64,000 nucleotides of DNA from Microbulbifer salipaludis. GTDB lineage: Bacteria > Pseudomonadota > Gammaproteobacteria > Pseudomonadales > Cellvibrionaceae. This document shows, one piece after another, positions 54,112 to 63,407 of this stretch. Where the stretch lies: contig NZ_JAEKJR010000001.1 in NCBI RefSeq assembly GCF_017303155.1, positions 1,302,001 through 1,366,000 of the forward strand, given 5' to 3'. Position 1 is the first letter of the stretch, and every line of letters starts with the position of its first letter. Both the position numbers and the translations under genes were made by a program. The notes beneath the pieces were generated by a model. The model was not told where the DNA came from. It saw only the letters and a program-made list of their open reading frames with translations, and made no database searches.

Positions 54112-55077
54112 ATGAGCAATCAAATACATCTCGATATTCAAGTACCCGCAGAGTATGCCGGGCAACGGTTTGACCAGATCGCAGCGGATTTGATCCCTGA
54201 TTATTCCCGCGCCCGCCTGCAGAGCTGGATAAAAGGCGGCCAACTCACGGTTGACGGGCGTTCTGGCAAGCCCAAGGACAAGCTATACGGTGGTGAGCAG
54301 CTGCAGCTGCGCGCTGAACTGGAGCCCCAGGGGGAGTGGCAGGCTCAGGCGATGGACCTGGATATCGTCTATGAAGACGACAGCCTGCTGGTGGTCAACA
54401 AGCCCGCGGGGCTGGTGGTCCACCCGGCAGCGGGTAATCCCGACGGCACCCTGTTGAATGGGCTTCTTGCCCACTGCGCGGGACAGCAGAACATCCCCCG
54501 GGCAGGCATTGTGCATCGGCTGGACAAGGACACCAGTGGCCTGATGGTGGTGGCGAAAACCCTGCAGGCGCAGGCGGACCTGGTGGATCAACTCAAGGCC
54601 CGGTCTGTGAGCCGTCAGTACGACGCCATCGTGCACGGCACCCTGAGTGGCGGCGGCACCATCAAGGCGCCGATGGGCCGCCACCGCACCCATCGACTGA
54701 AAATGGCCGTGTTACCCAACGCGGGCATGGGCGGTGCGAAGGAAGCGATTACTCACTATCGTCTGCAGGAGCGCTTCCGCGGCCATACGCTGGTGCGCTG
54801 CCAGCTGGAAACCGGTCGCACCCACCAGATCCGGGTGCACATGGCGCATATCCGCCATCCACTGGTGGGGGACCCGCTGTATGGCGGGCGCAACAAATTG
54901 CCCGCCGGTGCAGCGCCCGAGCTGATTGAAGCGCTGCAGCAATTCCCCCGGCAGGCATTGCATGCGGCCGAGCTGGCGCTCATTCACCCGGTGACTGCCG
55001 AGACCATGCACTGGTCGGCGGCCATGCCGGAGGATATGCTGCGGCTGCTCGCACTGCTGCGAGCCGACAACCTCTGA
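54112..55077 (+). CDS. rluD: 23S rRNA pseudouridine(1911/1915/1917) synthase
   Basis: Makes three pseudouridines in helix 69 of 23S rRNA. The 321-residue protein has an N-terminal S4-like domain (about 15-75) and a RluA-family catalytic domain with Asp140 in HRLDKDTSG, and [24 protein letters not shown] later. The frame is open 15 codons upstream, but [12 protein letters not shown] at 54112 fits the family. Located between bamD (divergent) and pgeF, the order known from other gammaproteobacteria. Confidence 0.95.
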   Translation: MSNQIHLDIQVPAEYAGQRFDQIAADLIPDYSRARLQSWIKGGQLTVDGRSGKPKDKLYGGEQLQLRAELEPQGEWQAQAMDLDIVYEDDSLLVVNKPAGLVVHPAAGNPDGTLLNGLLAHCAGQQNIPRAGIVHRLDKDTSGLMVVAKTLQAQADLVDQLKARSVSRQYDAIVHGTLSGGGTIKAPMGRHRTHRLKMAVLPNAGMGGAKEAITHYRLQERFRGHTLVRCQLETGRTHQIRVHMAHIRHPLVGDPLYGGRNKLPAGAAPELIEALQQFPRQALHAAELALIHPVTAETMHWSAAMPEDMLRLLALLRADNL

Positions 55078-55107
55078 ATCTAAGCCCAGGATGACACAGG
55101 AATGCCC

Positions 55108-55869
55108 ATGGCTGCTGACCACTACCTCAAACCGGACTGGCCCGCGCCGGCCAACGTGCGCGCGTTTACCACCTTGCGCGCGGACGGCCACAGCCAGGGC
55201 GCCTACCGTGGGTTCAATCTCGCCGACCATGTCGGGGATGATGCCGCGGCGGTGGCCGCCAACCGCAGCCAGCTACAGCAGGAGCTGAATCTGCCCAATG
55301 CCCCGCAGTGGCTGGAACAGATCCACAGTGACAAAGTGGTGCAGGCGCACAGCGACGGCAAGATACGCACCGCAGACGCGAGTTTCACCGCAGAGGCGGG
55401 CATCGTCTGTGCCGTGCTCACCGCCGACTGCCTGCCGCTGTTGCTGTGCAATCGCGAGGGCTCTGAAGTGGCCGCAATCCACGCGGGCTGGCGGGGTCTG
55501 ACCGGCGGTGTGATTCGCGAAACCATTACCGCCATGTCCAGTGCGCCCGAGGACCTGCTGGTATGGCTTGGCCCGGCCATCGGGCCGCAGGCGTTCGAGT
55601 GTGGTGTGGACGTGCTGGAAGCGGCGTTCGAATCGTCCATCAGTGCGTCCCATGCGGTGGCCATCGCCAGGTGCTTCGTTCCGCACACGCAAAAGCCACT
55701 GCACTTCCTGGCGGATATCTACGCCCTCGGTCGCGCCGAACTGGCTGAGCTGGGGGTGACACAGGTATCGGGTGGCGACCGTTGCACCGTTACCGAAGAG
55801 GCGGACTTTTTCTCCTACCGTCGGGATGGGGATACCGGGCGTATGGCGTCTTTGATTTGGTTCGAGTAA
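55108..55869 (+). CDS. pgeF: Purine nucleoside phosphorylase YfiH/PgeF (laccase-domain) family
   Basis: A 253-residue protein of the YfiH/laccase-domain (DUF152) family. E. coli YfiH is a peptidoglycan editing factor, and relatives such as FAMIN have purine nucleoside phosphorylase/adenosine deaminase activity; earlier annotation as polyphenol oxidase is disputed. Zinc-site residues lie in TADCLPLLL and AIHAGWRGL, and GPAIGPQAFECG follows. I choose ATG 55108, seven bases after an AGGA element; an ATG two codons earlier is too close to it. It follows rluD, as is usual, and is followed by a hairpin element. Confidence 0.9.
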   Translation: MAADHYLKPDWPAPANVRAFTTLRADGHSQGAYRGFNLADHVGDDAAAVAANRSQLQQELNLPNAPQWLEQIHSDKVVQAHSDGKIRTADASFTAEAGIVCAVLTADCLPLLLCNREGSEVAAIHAGWRGLTGGVIRETITAMSSAPEDLLVWLGPAIGPQAFECGVDVLEAAFESSISASHAVAIARCFVPHTQKPLHFLADIYALGRAELAELGVTQVSGGDRCTVTEEADFFSYRRDGDTGRMASLIWFE

Positions 55870-55913
55870 TCATTTGGGTTCTGGGGGCCCAGCTCAGAAG
55901 TTGGTCCAGTAGC

Positions 55914-56025
55914 GGCCAATCACTGGGGATGGGGTTTCAGGACCGCTGTGAATACATCCCTGTACGCTTCGTCGGCAACATCCCTGTTGCCGACGATCCT
56001 GAAGCCCCATCCCCAGCGCTTGGCC
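55914..56025 (+). repeat. Three-stem hairpin element, copy 3
   Basis: Arms 55914-55942 and 55997-56025 pair over 29 bp with a few mismatches (arm core TCACTGGGGATGGGG). The core has two short hairpins with CATCCCTG loops, TACATCCCTGTA and GGCAACATCCCTGTTGCC. It starts 45 bases after the pgeF stop; no ordinary terminator is visible there. Confidence 0.82.
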
Positions 56026-56085
56026 TTCACCCTCTAGCCCGTAGCTTCGCCACTTCACCTGCTTCGGGGCAGAAAACCAACAAAG

Positions 56086-56113
56086 CTTGAAAACCCGCCG
56101 CCAGCCCGCAAAT
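56086..56113 (+). promoter_or_regulatory. Sigma-32-type promoter of clpB
   Basis: CTTGAA at 56086-56091, a 14-nt spacer and CCGCAAAT at 56106-56113 (6 of 8 to CCCCATAT). Spacer length equals that of the grpE and dnaK promoters. The clpB ATG is about 97 bases further. The rest of the 340-base gap contains the hairpin element and no gene. Confidence 0.7.
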
Positions 56114-56209
56114 TAAAGATCAGCACTAGAATGTATTCGTCATTGTGTTTCCGCGCGTCGTTTCATCCTTTTTGCGACGCGTCAATGATCAGGAGAGGGC
56201 AACTGCACC

Positions 56210-58816
56210 ATGCGCATCGACCGGATGACCAACCCCCTACAGGCCGCCATTGCTGACGCACAATCGATTGCTGTCGGACGCGACCACAACCAGATTTATC
56301 CCGAACATTTGCTGCAGGCACTGCTCGACCAGTCCAATGGCAGTGTTACCGCCTTTCTGAATCAGGCCGGCTTCAATATCAACGGCCTGCGCAACGATTT
56401 GGCCAAGCGCCTCGACAGTCTGCCGACCGTGGGAACGCCCACCGGCGATGTAGGCATGTCCCAGGAGCTGATGCGGTTATTTAATCTGGCGGACAAAAAA
56501 GCACAGAAACACGGCGATAGTTTTATCGCCAGCGAAACGGTTTTACTCGCGGCCTTCGACCCTGCCGCCGGCGAGGTCTCGAAAATCCTGAACGCACATG
56601 GCGACCTGAAACATCTGCAGGACGCCATTACCAAAATTCGCGGTGATGAAAAGGTCAACGACCCGCAGGCGGAAGAGGCGCGCCAGGCCTTGGATAAATA
56701 CACCATGGACCTGACCGCCCGCGCGGAAGCGGGCAAACTGGACCCGGTGATTGGCCGCGACGACGAAATTCGCCGCACTATTCAGGTGTTGCAGCGTCGG
56801 ACCAAAAATAATCCGGTACTGATCGGTGAGCCCGGTGTGGGTAAAACCGCCATCGTGGAAGGCCTCGCCCAGCGCATCGTCAATGGCGAAGTCCCCGAGG
56901 GGTTGAAAGACAAGCGCCTGCTGTCCCTCGATCTCGGATCACTGCTGGCCGGTGCCAAGTTCCGCGGTGAATTCGAAGAGCGCCTGAAAGCGGTGTTGAA
57001 CGAGCTCTCCAAGCAGGAGGGGCGCGTCATCCTGTTCATTGACGAATTGCACACCATGGTCGGCGCCGGCAAGGCGGAAGGAGCCATGGATGCGGGCAAT
57101 ATGCTCAAGCCCGCACTGGCGCGCGGTGAACTGCATTGCGTGGGCGCGACCACCCTGAATGAATACCGCCAATATATCGAGAAAGATGCGGCACTGGAGC
57201 GGCGCTTCCAGAAGGTACTGGTCGATGAGCCCAGTGAAGAAGATACCATCGCGATCCTGCGCGGCCTCAAAGAGCGCTATGAGGTGCACCACGGCGTGGA
57301 CATCACCGACTCCGCCATCATTGCCGCCACCAAGTTGTCGCAGCGTTACATTACCGACCGCCAGTTGCCGGACAAGGCCATCGACCTGATCGACGAGGCC
57401 GCCAGCCGCATTCGCATGGAAATCGACTCCAAGCCAGAGGAAATGGACAAACTGGAGCGACGCCTGATTCAGCTCAAGATCGAGCGCGAAGCGGTGAAAA
57501 AGGACAAGGACGACGAGGCCGCTAAAAAACGCCTGGAGAAACTCGAGCAAGACATCGACGATATCGAAAAGGAGTACGCCGACCTGGAGGAAATCTGGAA
57601 GGCGGAAAAGGCCAAGCTCGCTGGCAGTGCGGATATCAAGAACAAACTGGAACAGGCCAAGCTGGACATGGATGCGGCGCGCCGCGCCGGCGACCTGACG
57701 CGGATGTCCGAGATCCAGTACGGCGTGATTCCGCAGCTGGAACAGCAGCTGAAGCTGGCCTCAGACACCAGTGATACCAGTGACAACCAACTGCTGCGCA
57801 ATCGTGTCACCGACGAGGAAGTCGCCGAGGTGGTTTCCCGCTGGACCGGTATCCCGGTATCAAAAATGCTCGAAGGCGAGCGCGAGAAACTGTTGAAAAT
57901 GGAAGGGGCTCTGCATGACCGAGTGATCGGTCAGGATGAAGCCGTGGTGGCGGTGTCCAACGCGGTGCGCCGCTCCCGAGCCGGTCTTGCGGATCCCAAC
58001 CGGCCCAATGGCTCCTTCCTGTTCCTCGGCCCCACCGGTGTCGGTAAGACGGAGTTGTGCAAGGCGCTGGCAGAATTCCTGTTCGATACCGAAGACGCCA
58101 TGGTGCGCATCGACATGTCCGAGTTTATGGAGAAACACTCGGTTGCGCGGCTGATCGGAGCACCTCCCGGCTATGTGGGGTATGAGGAAGGTGGCTATCT
58201 CACCGAGGCGGTGCGCCGTAAGCCCTACTCGGTGCTGCTGCTGGACGAAGTCGAAAAAGCCCACCCGGATGTATTCAACATTCTGCTGCAGGTGCTGGAA
58301 GATGGCCGCCTGACCGATGGCCAGGGGCGCACCGTGGACTTCCGCAACACCGTTGTGGTGATGACGTCGAACCTGGGCTCGGATCTGATCCAGAAATACG
58401 CCAGCGCCAAGGACGATGACGAAGTGGACAGCGAAATCCATTACCGCCAGATGAAGGCCGCGGTGATGGATGTCGTGGGCACCCACTTCCGCCCCGAGTT
58501 TATCAACCGCATCGACGAAGTGGTGGTATTCCATCCGCTGGACCGCGCCGAAGTGCGCTCGATTGCAGAGATACAGTTACAGAACCTGCGCAATCGCCTG
58601 GCAGACCGGGATCTCAAGTTCGAGATATCCGAAGAGCTGCTGAACAAGCTGGCCGATGTGGGGTTCGACCCGGTATACGGTGCGCGGCCGCTGAAGCGCG
58701 CTATCCAGATGTGGTTGGAAAACCCTCTGGCCCAGGATGTGCTCTCCGGAAAATTCGTACCCGGCGATACCATTCACGCGACTTTGGAAGGGGATAAACC
58801 GGTTTTTGAAAAGTAG
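56210..58816 (+). CDS. clpB: ATP-dependent disaggregase ClpB (Hsp104)
   Basis: Hexameric AAA+ chaperone that extracts proteins from aggregates with DnaK/DnaJ/GrpE. The 868-residue protein has a Clp N domain (about 1-145), NBD1 with Walker [10 protein letters not shown] (about 206) and Walker B ILFIDE, the coiled-coil M domain (about 410-525), and NBD2 with GPTGVGKTE (about 605) and [11 protein letters not shown]. Start [18 protein letters not shown] parallels E. coli ClpB; AGGAGAGG lies upstream. Preceded by a heat-shock promoter, and followed by a hairpin element rather than a standard terminator. Confidence 0.98.
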   Translation: MRIDRMTNPLQAAIADAQSIAVGRDHNQIYPEHLLQALLDQSNGSVTAFLNQAGFNINGLRNDLAKRLDSLPTVGTPTGDVGMSQELMRLFNLADKKAQKHGDSFIASETVLLAAFDPAAGEVSKILNAHGDLKHLQDAITKIRGDEKVNDPQAEEARQALDKYTMDLTARAEAGKLDPVIGRDDEIRRTIQVLQRRTKNNPVLIGEPGVGKTAIVEGLAQRIVNGEVPEGLKDKRLLSLDLGSLLAGAKFRGEFEERLKAVLNELSKQEGRVILFIDELHTMVGAGKAEGAMDAGNMLKPALARGELHCVGATTLNEYRQYIEKDAALERRFQKVLVDEPSEEDTIAILRGLKERYEVHHGVDITDSAIIAATKLSQRYITDRQLPDKAIDLIDEAASRIRMEIDSKPEEMDKLERRLIQLKIEREAVKKDKDDEAAKKRLEKLEQDIDDIEKEYADLEEIWKAEKAKLAGSADIKNKLEQAKLDMDAARRAGDLTRMSEIQYGVIPQLEQQLKLASDTSDTSDNQLLRNRVTDEEVAEVVSRWTGIPVSKMLEGEREKLLKMEGALHDRVIGQDEAVVAVSNAVRRSRAGLADPNRPNGSFLFLGPTGVGKTELCKALAEFLFDTEDAMVRIDMSEFMEKHSVARLIGAPPGYVGYEEGGYLTEAVRRKPYSVLLLDEVEKAHPDVFNILLQVLEDGRLTDGQGRTVDFRNTVVVMTSNLGSDLIQKYASAKDDDEVDSEIHYRQMKAAVMDVVGTHFRPEFINRIDEVVVFHPLDRAEVRSIAEIQLQNLRNRLADRDLKFEISEELLNKLADVGFDPVYGARPLKRAIQMWLENPLAQDVLSGKFVPGDTIHATLEGDKPVFEK

Positions 58817-58833
58817 CTCGAAGGAAGTTGTGA

Positions 58834-58954
58834 AGGTGGCGGTATCGGGTAGCAACTTGTGAGACCTTCAAAAACAGGATGTTTTTGCAGAGCCCCCAGG
58901 GATGGGTTTACGGCGTGTCTCACAAGTTGCTACCCGGTAGCGCCTCCGCCACCT
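58834..58954 (-). repeat. Three-stem hairpin element, copy 4
   Basis: Arms 58834-58865 and 58917-58954 pair (arm core AGCAACTTGTGAGAC perfect; six extra bases in the right arm). The core holds hairpin CAAAAACAGGATGTTTTTG and a second with CCCAGGGATGGG. On the minus strand the core aligns with copies 2 and 3. It starts 17 bases after the clpB stop and is the most diverged copy. Confidence 0.75.
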
Positions 58955-58994
58955 GCAAGGAAACGAAGTACTTACGCCCCAATGGATCTGATGT

Positions 58995-60191
58995 ATGGCA
59001 CTGGCACGGCAGTTTTTTAACCGGCGTATGCTGTGGATGCTGCTGGGCTGCCTGCTGGTGTTTGGCGGCATCTTCGGTGTCAAATTCTTTGGCAAGACCA
59101 TGATGAACCAGGCACTGGACAACATGGCTTTGCCGCCCGCGACTGTGACCACCACGGCCGCGCAGCAGCAGCGCTGGCAGAACACCCTGAGCGCCGTTGG
59201 CAGCCTGCGCGCGGTCAATGGCGTGGATGTGACGACCCAGGCCCAGGGGGAAGTCAAAGCCATCTATTTTGAATCCGGTCAGGAAGTAAAAAAGGGTACT
59301 GTGCTTGCGGAGCTGGCCGCGGCGCCCGAGACGGCGCAGATCGAAGTGCTGGAAGCCGAGCGACGTCTGGCGCAGCGGGATTTCAAGCGCATTTCCGAGT
59401 TGTACGAAAAAGGGGTGGCGACCCTGCGCGAACTGGATCAGGCCCAGGCCAGCCTGGATCAGGTGACGGCCAGTCTCGCAGTGCAGCGTGCCACCATTCG
59501 TGAGCGCACCATCGTTGCGCCTTTTTCCGGCCAGCTCGGTATTCGCCAGATTGATCTGGGGCAGAACGTCGCCCCCGGCGACGCGGTGGTTTCCCTGCAG
59601 CAACTGCAGCCGATATTTGTCGACTTTTCCCTCGCCGAGCAGGACTTCTCCCGGGTACAACAAGGGCAGGAGATCGCCCTGTCTGTCACCGCCGTCCCGG
59701 AAAAAGCGTTTTCTGGTCAAATCACCGCAATCAATCCCGCCATCGATCCGCGCAACCGCACCTTCGTTTTGCAGGGGACGCTGGAAAACACTGAGCGCCG
59801 GTTGCGCCCGGGGATGTTCGCGGATGTTGCCGTGAAAGTGGAGAACTTCCGCAGCGTGATTGTGGTGCCGCGCACGGCGATCAGCTATGCGCCCTATGGC
59901 AATTCAATTTTTGTTATTCGCAAGGCGGACAAAGCCGCTTGGAGAGAAGCCAATGCGGGCGCGATCAATCGTCAGGGAAAGGAAATCCCCCCTCCAGACT
60001 GGATTGCCATCAAGCGGTTTGTGAAGACTGGCGAGGTGCGCGGGGACCTGATTGAGATTACCGAGGGGGTAGCGGCCGGTGAGCAGGTGGCAACCAGTGG
60101 GCTGCTCAAATTGCGCAACGAAGGTGCGGTGATCATTAACAATGAGAATCCGCCACCGGATGCGTTGGCGCCACAGCCAGATAACCGTTAG
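58995..60191 (+). CDS. RND efflux periplasmic adaptor (membrane fusion protein)
   Basis: A 398-residue HlyD/AcrA-type adaptor linking an RND pump to an outer-membrane channel. An N-terminal membrane segment (about 13-32) acts as anchor. The lipoyl and coiled-coil hairpin region covers about 80-200 (QGEVKAIYFESGQEVKKGTVLAEL, RERTIVAPFSGQLGIRQI), followed by the beta-barrel and membrane-proximal domains, with RPGMFADVAVKV. No lipobox Cys is seen. The start has a weak ribosome-binding site. Pairs with the permease 26 bases downstream; no outer-membrane factor is in view. Confidence 0.9.
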   Translation: MALARQFFNRRMLWMLLGCLLVFGGIFGVKFFGKTMMNQALDNMALPPATVTTTAAQQQRWQNTLSAVGSLRAVNGVDVTTQAQGEVKAIYFESGQEVKKGTVLAELAAAPETAQIEVLEAERRLAQRDFKRISELYEKGVATLRELDQAQASLDQVTASLAVQRATIRERTIVAPFSGQLGIRQIDLGQNVAPGDAVVSLQQLQPIFVDFSLAEQDFSRVQQGQEIALSVTAVPEKAFSGQITAINPAIDPRNRTFVLQGTLENTERRLRPGMFADVAVKVENFRSVIVVPRTAISYAPYGNSIFVIRKADKAAWREANAGAINRQGKEIPPPDWIAIKRFVKTGEVRGDLIEITEGVAAGEQVATSGLLKLRNEGAVIINNENPPPDALAPQPDNR

Positions 60192-60217
60192 ATCCCTGAA
60201 TCTGGCAAGGATGCCAT

Positions 60218-63200
60218 GTGAATTTCACCGATATTTTCATTCGCAAACCGGTACTGGCCTGTGTGGTCAGCCTGTTTATTTTCCTGCTTGGCCTGCGCTC
60301 CGCGGCCGAACTGAATGTGCGTCAGTATCCTGAACTCGAGAACGCGGTCATCACGGTCACTACGGTGTACGTCGGGGCAGATTCGGACCTGGTGCAGGGA
60401 TTCATCACCACCCCGCTGGAGCAGGAAATCGCCAGTGCCGATGGCCTCGATTACATTGTTTCCACCAGCGTACAGGGCGCGTCGGTGATCCAGGCATACG
60501 TGCGTCTCGACTACGATCCCAACGAAGTACTCACTCAGGTTGTGGCCAAGGTCAATAAACTGCGTAATGAGCTGCCGCTGGAGTCGGAAGATCCTACGGT
60601 GGATCTCGCGGTGGGTGAGACGATCGCCGCGATGTACCTGTCTTTTTCCTCGGAGATCCTGGATAACAACGAAATCACCGACTACATCACCCGCGTGGTG
60701 CAGCCCAAGCTTTCTACGGTTGCCGGCGTGCAGCGTGCGACCTTACTGGGAAACCGCACCTTTGCCATGCGTGTCTGGCTGCGGCCGGACGCCATGGCGG
60801 CACAGGGGGTCACACCCGGCGATGTGAGCAGCGCGCTGCGTCAGAATAATGTGCTCGCCGCCGTTGGCAAGACCAAGGGCACAATGGTGGCCATCGACAT
60901 CCGGGCGGATACCGATATCGCGTCAGAATCCGAATTCCGCAAGCTGGTGGTACGTGCCGATGGGGATCAGCTGGTGCGTCTTGAAGACGTTGCCGAGGTG
61001 GAGCTGGGCTCGGAGTCGTACGACACCTCGGTAACCTTTAACGGGCGTTCGGCGACGTTTGTCGCAGTCGAAGTTGCGCCCGATGCCAATGCACTGGATG
61101 TGATTGCCGCGGTGCGGGAAAAACTGCACGGCGAGATTTTTCCACAGTTGCCCGAGGGGATGATCGGCGATATTCCCTATGACAGTACCGAATATATCCA
61201 GGACTCCATCAATGAGGTGATCAAGACCATTGCCGAGGCGGTGTTGATTGTCATCGTGGTCATTTACCTGTTTCTGGGCTCCCTGCGCAGCGTGATCATT
61301 CCGGCGCTGGCGGTGCCCTTGTCGCTGGTGGGTGCCCTGTTCCTGATGCTGTTGATGGGGTTTTCCATCAACCTGCTTACCCTGCTGGCCATGGTGCTGG
61401 CCATCGGCATCGTGGTGGATGACGCGATCATTGTGCTGGAAAACGTGCACCGGCATATCGAGGAGGGGATGACGCCGCAGGAGGCTGCGTTACAGGGGGC
61501 GCGCGAACTGTCGTGGCCGATTGTGGCAATGACCTCCACCCTGATCGCGGTTTACCTGCCTATCGGCTTTCTCGGCGGGCTGACCGGCACTCTGTTTGTG
61601 GAGTTTGCCTTTTCCCTGGCCGGCGCCGTGCTGCTGTCTGGCGTGGTGGCGCTTACTCTGTCGCCGATGATGGCGGCGCGGGTGCTGCGCCCCCGGGATG
61701 GCAAACGCCGCAATCGCCTGGAGATCTGGCTGGAAGGGCGGCTGGACAGGCTGGAGTCCGGTTATCGACGGCGCCTGCACGGCGCGCTGGATGATCGCCT
61801 GGTGATCCTGATTTTCGGCATGATTGTGTTTGCCAGCTGTTACTTCCTGTTCATAACGTCCCCCAGCGAGCTGGAACCGAAAGAAGACCGCGGATTTGTG
61901 TTGGGCATTGCCCGGGCGGACTCCTTTGCCACCATCGACTACCTCGAGCAGTACACCAGCGAAATCAACGGTGTGCGCGACCGTCATCCTGAAGTGGAAA
62001 ATCTGTTCCTGCTAAACGGAGTGGGTGGCTCCGGGGACAGTAGCAACAGCGCCATAGCCGGCTTTGTGCTGTCATCCTGGAACAAGCGGGATAAAGACAC
62101 ACAGGAAATGCAGGCGCTGATTAACAGTGAGGTCTCACAAATTGCCGGTCTCAAGACCGCGACCTTTGTGCCCCCCAGTCTGCCCACTGCCGGTGGTAAT
62201 TTACCGGTGGAGTTCGTCATCGGAACGACCGAGCCCATTGCCAGCCTGGCCGGATTTGCCGAGGAAATCATGGGTAAGGCACTGGCAAGCCGGAAGTTCA
62301 TCTTTCTCGACTCGGACCTGAAGCTGGACAAGCCTCGCCTGTCGGTGGTGATCGACCGCGATAAGGCGGCGTCGATCGGTGTGACCATGGCCGATGTCGC
62401 GCGGGAACTGGGGGCGATGATGTCCGGCGCCTACACCAACCGCTTCTCGCTGGAGAACCGCAGTTACAAGGTGATCCCCCAGGTGGTGCGGGCAGACCGC
62501 CTCAGCGGGGATCAACTCAAGCAGTACTACATCCGCGCCGGGGACGGCACCCTGGTGCCGCTGTCGACTCTGGTGCGCTTGCGGGAGACCGTCGAACCCC
62601 AGCAGCTGAAACGCTTCCAGCAGCTCAATGCGGTGACCATTTCCGGTGTGCCGCGACCGGGCATTCCACTGGGGGAGGCGCTGGCGGTGCTGGAGTCCGC
62701 CGCCGCGGAAGTACTGCCGAGAGAATATTCCACGGATTACTCCGGTCAGTCTCGCCAGTACAAGAATGAAGGCTCGGATCTGCTGCTTACGTTTGCGTTT
62801 GCGCTCATCGTGATTTACCTGGTGCTCGCCGCCCAGTTCGAATCCTGGCGGGATCCGCTCATCATGCTGGTGACGGTGCCCATGAGTGTGTGCGGGGCCA
62901 TGATCTTCGTCAGTCTGGGGCTGACCACACTGAACATCTATACCCAGGTGGGGTTGGTGACCCTGATCGGGGTGATCTCCAAGCACGGAATTCTGATTGT
63001 GGAATTTGCCAATCAGCTGCAACTGCGCGGCAGGAGTAAACGCGAAGCCATTGAAGAGGCGTCGAGTATTCGCCTGCGCCCGATCCTGATGACGACCGCG
63101 TCACTGGTATTGGCCATGGTGCCACTGTTGATCGCCGCCGGGCCGGGTGGCGGAGCGCGGTTTGCCATGGGGCTGGTGGTGGCCGCAGGGATGACAATCG

Positions 63201-63307
63201 GCACCCTGTTTACATTGTTTGTGGTACCGGCAATGTATCTTTATCTGGGGCGCGACTTTGGCACGGCAGGCACACACAGTGAAGGCGGCCTGGCTTCGGA
63301 CACATGA
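60218..63307 (+). CDS. RND efflux inner-membrane permease (HAE-1/AcrB-type)
   Basis: A 1029-residue proton-driven exporter of 12 TM helices. It starts with GTG (MNFTDIFIRKPVLACVVSLFIFLLG) and shows the TM4 motif GIVVDDAIIVLENVHRHIEEG, whose Asp pair is part of the proton relay, and the two large periplasmic loops. ATSIGVTMADVAREL-type and TLNIYTQVGLVTLIG segments are conserved. Relatives export drugs, detergents or solvents; substrate is unknown here. It forms a unit with the adaptor upstream. Confidence 0.92.
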   Translation: MNFTDIFIRKPVLACVVSLFIFLLGLRSAAELNVRQYPELENAVITVTTVYVGADSDLVQGFITTPLEQEIASADGLDYIVSTSVQGASVIQAYVRLDYDPNEVLTQVVAKVNKLRNELPLESEDPTVDLAVGETIAAMYLSFSSEILDNNEITDYITRVVQPKLSTVAGVQRATLLGNRTFAMRVWLRPDAMAAQGVTPGDVSSALRQNNVLAAVGKTKGTMVAIDIRADTDIASESEFRKLVVRADGDQLVRLEDVAEVELGSESYDTSVTFNGRSATFVAVEVAPDANALDVIAAVREKLHGEIFPQLPEGMIGDIPYDSTEYIQDSINEVIKTIAEAVLIVIVVIYLFLGSLRSVIIPALAVPLSLVGALFLMLLMGFSINLLTLLAMVLAIGIVVDDAIIVLENVHRHIEEGMTPQEAALQGARELSWPIVAMTSTLIAVYLPIGFLGGLTGTLFVEFAFSLAGAVLLSGVVALTLSPMMAARVLRPRDGKRRNRLEIWLEGRLDRLESGYRRRLHGALDDRLVILIFGMIVFASCYFLFITSPSELEPKEDRGFVLGIARADSFATIDYLEQYTSEINGVRDRHPEVENLFLLNGVGGSGDSSNSAIAGFVLSSWNKRDKDTQEMQALINSEVSQIAGLKTATFVPPSLPTAGGNLPVEFVIGTTEPIASLAGFAEEIMGKALASRKFIFLDSDLKLDKPRLSVVIDRDKAASIGVTMADVARELGAMMSGAYTNRFSLENRSYKVIPQVVRADRLSGDQLKQYYIRAGDGTLVPLSTLVRLRETVEPQQLKRFQQLNAVTISGVPRPGIPLGEALAVLESAAAEVLPREYSTDYSGQSRQYKNEGSDLLLTFAFALIVIYLVLAAQFESWRDPLIMLVTVPMSVCGAMIFVSLGLTTLNIYTQVGLVTLIGVISKHGILIVEFANQLQLRGRSKREAIEEASSIRLRPILMTTASLVLAMVPLLIAAGPGGGARFAMGLVVAAGMTIGTLFTLFVVPAMYLYLGRDFGTAGTHSEGGLASDT

Positions 63308-63407
63308 AGAGTTGCCTGGGATATGTGCGGTGCAAGTGCATTGTCTCTACCGGACTTGATGCCTGGTCTACACTTCACGTTGCAAAAATATCAGTGAGGA
63401 TAGATTG

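Noticed and set aside
55889..56040. Hypothetical protein encoded through hairpin element copy 3 (CEYIPVRFVGNIPV-like translation)
   Set aside because: The frame is a by-product of the palindromic repeat; base-pairing rather than codon use explains the sequence.
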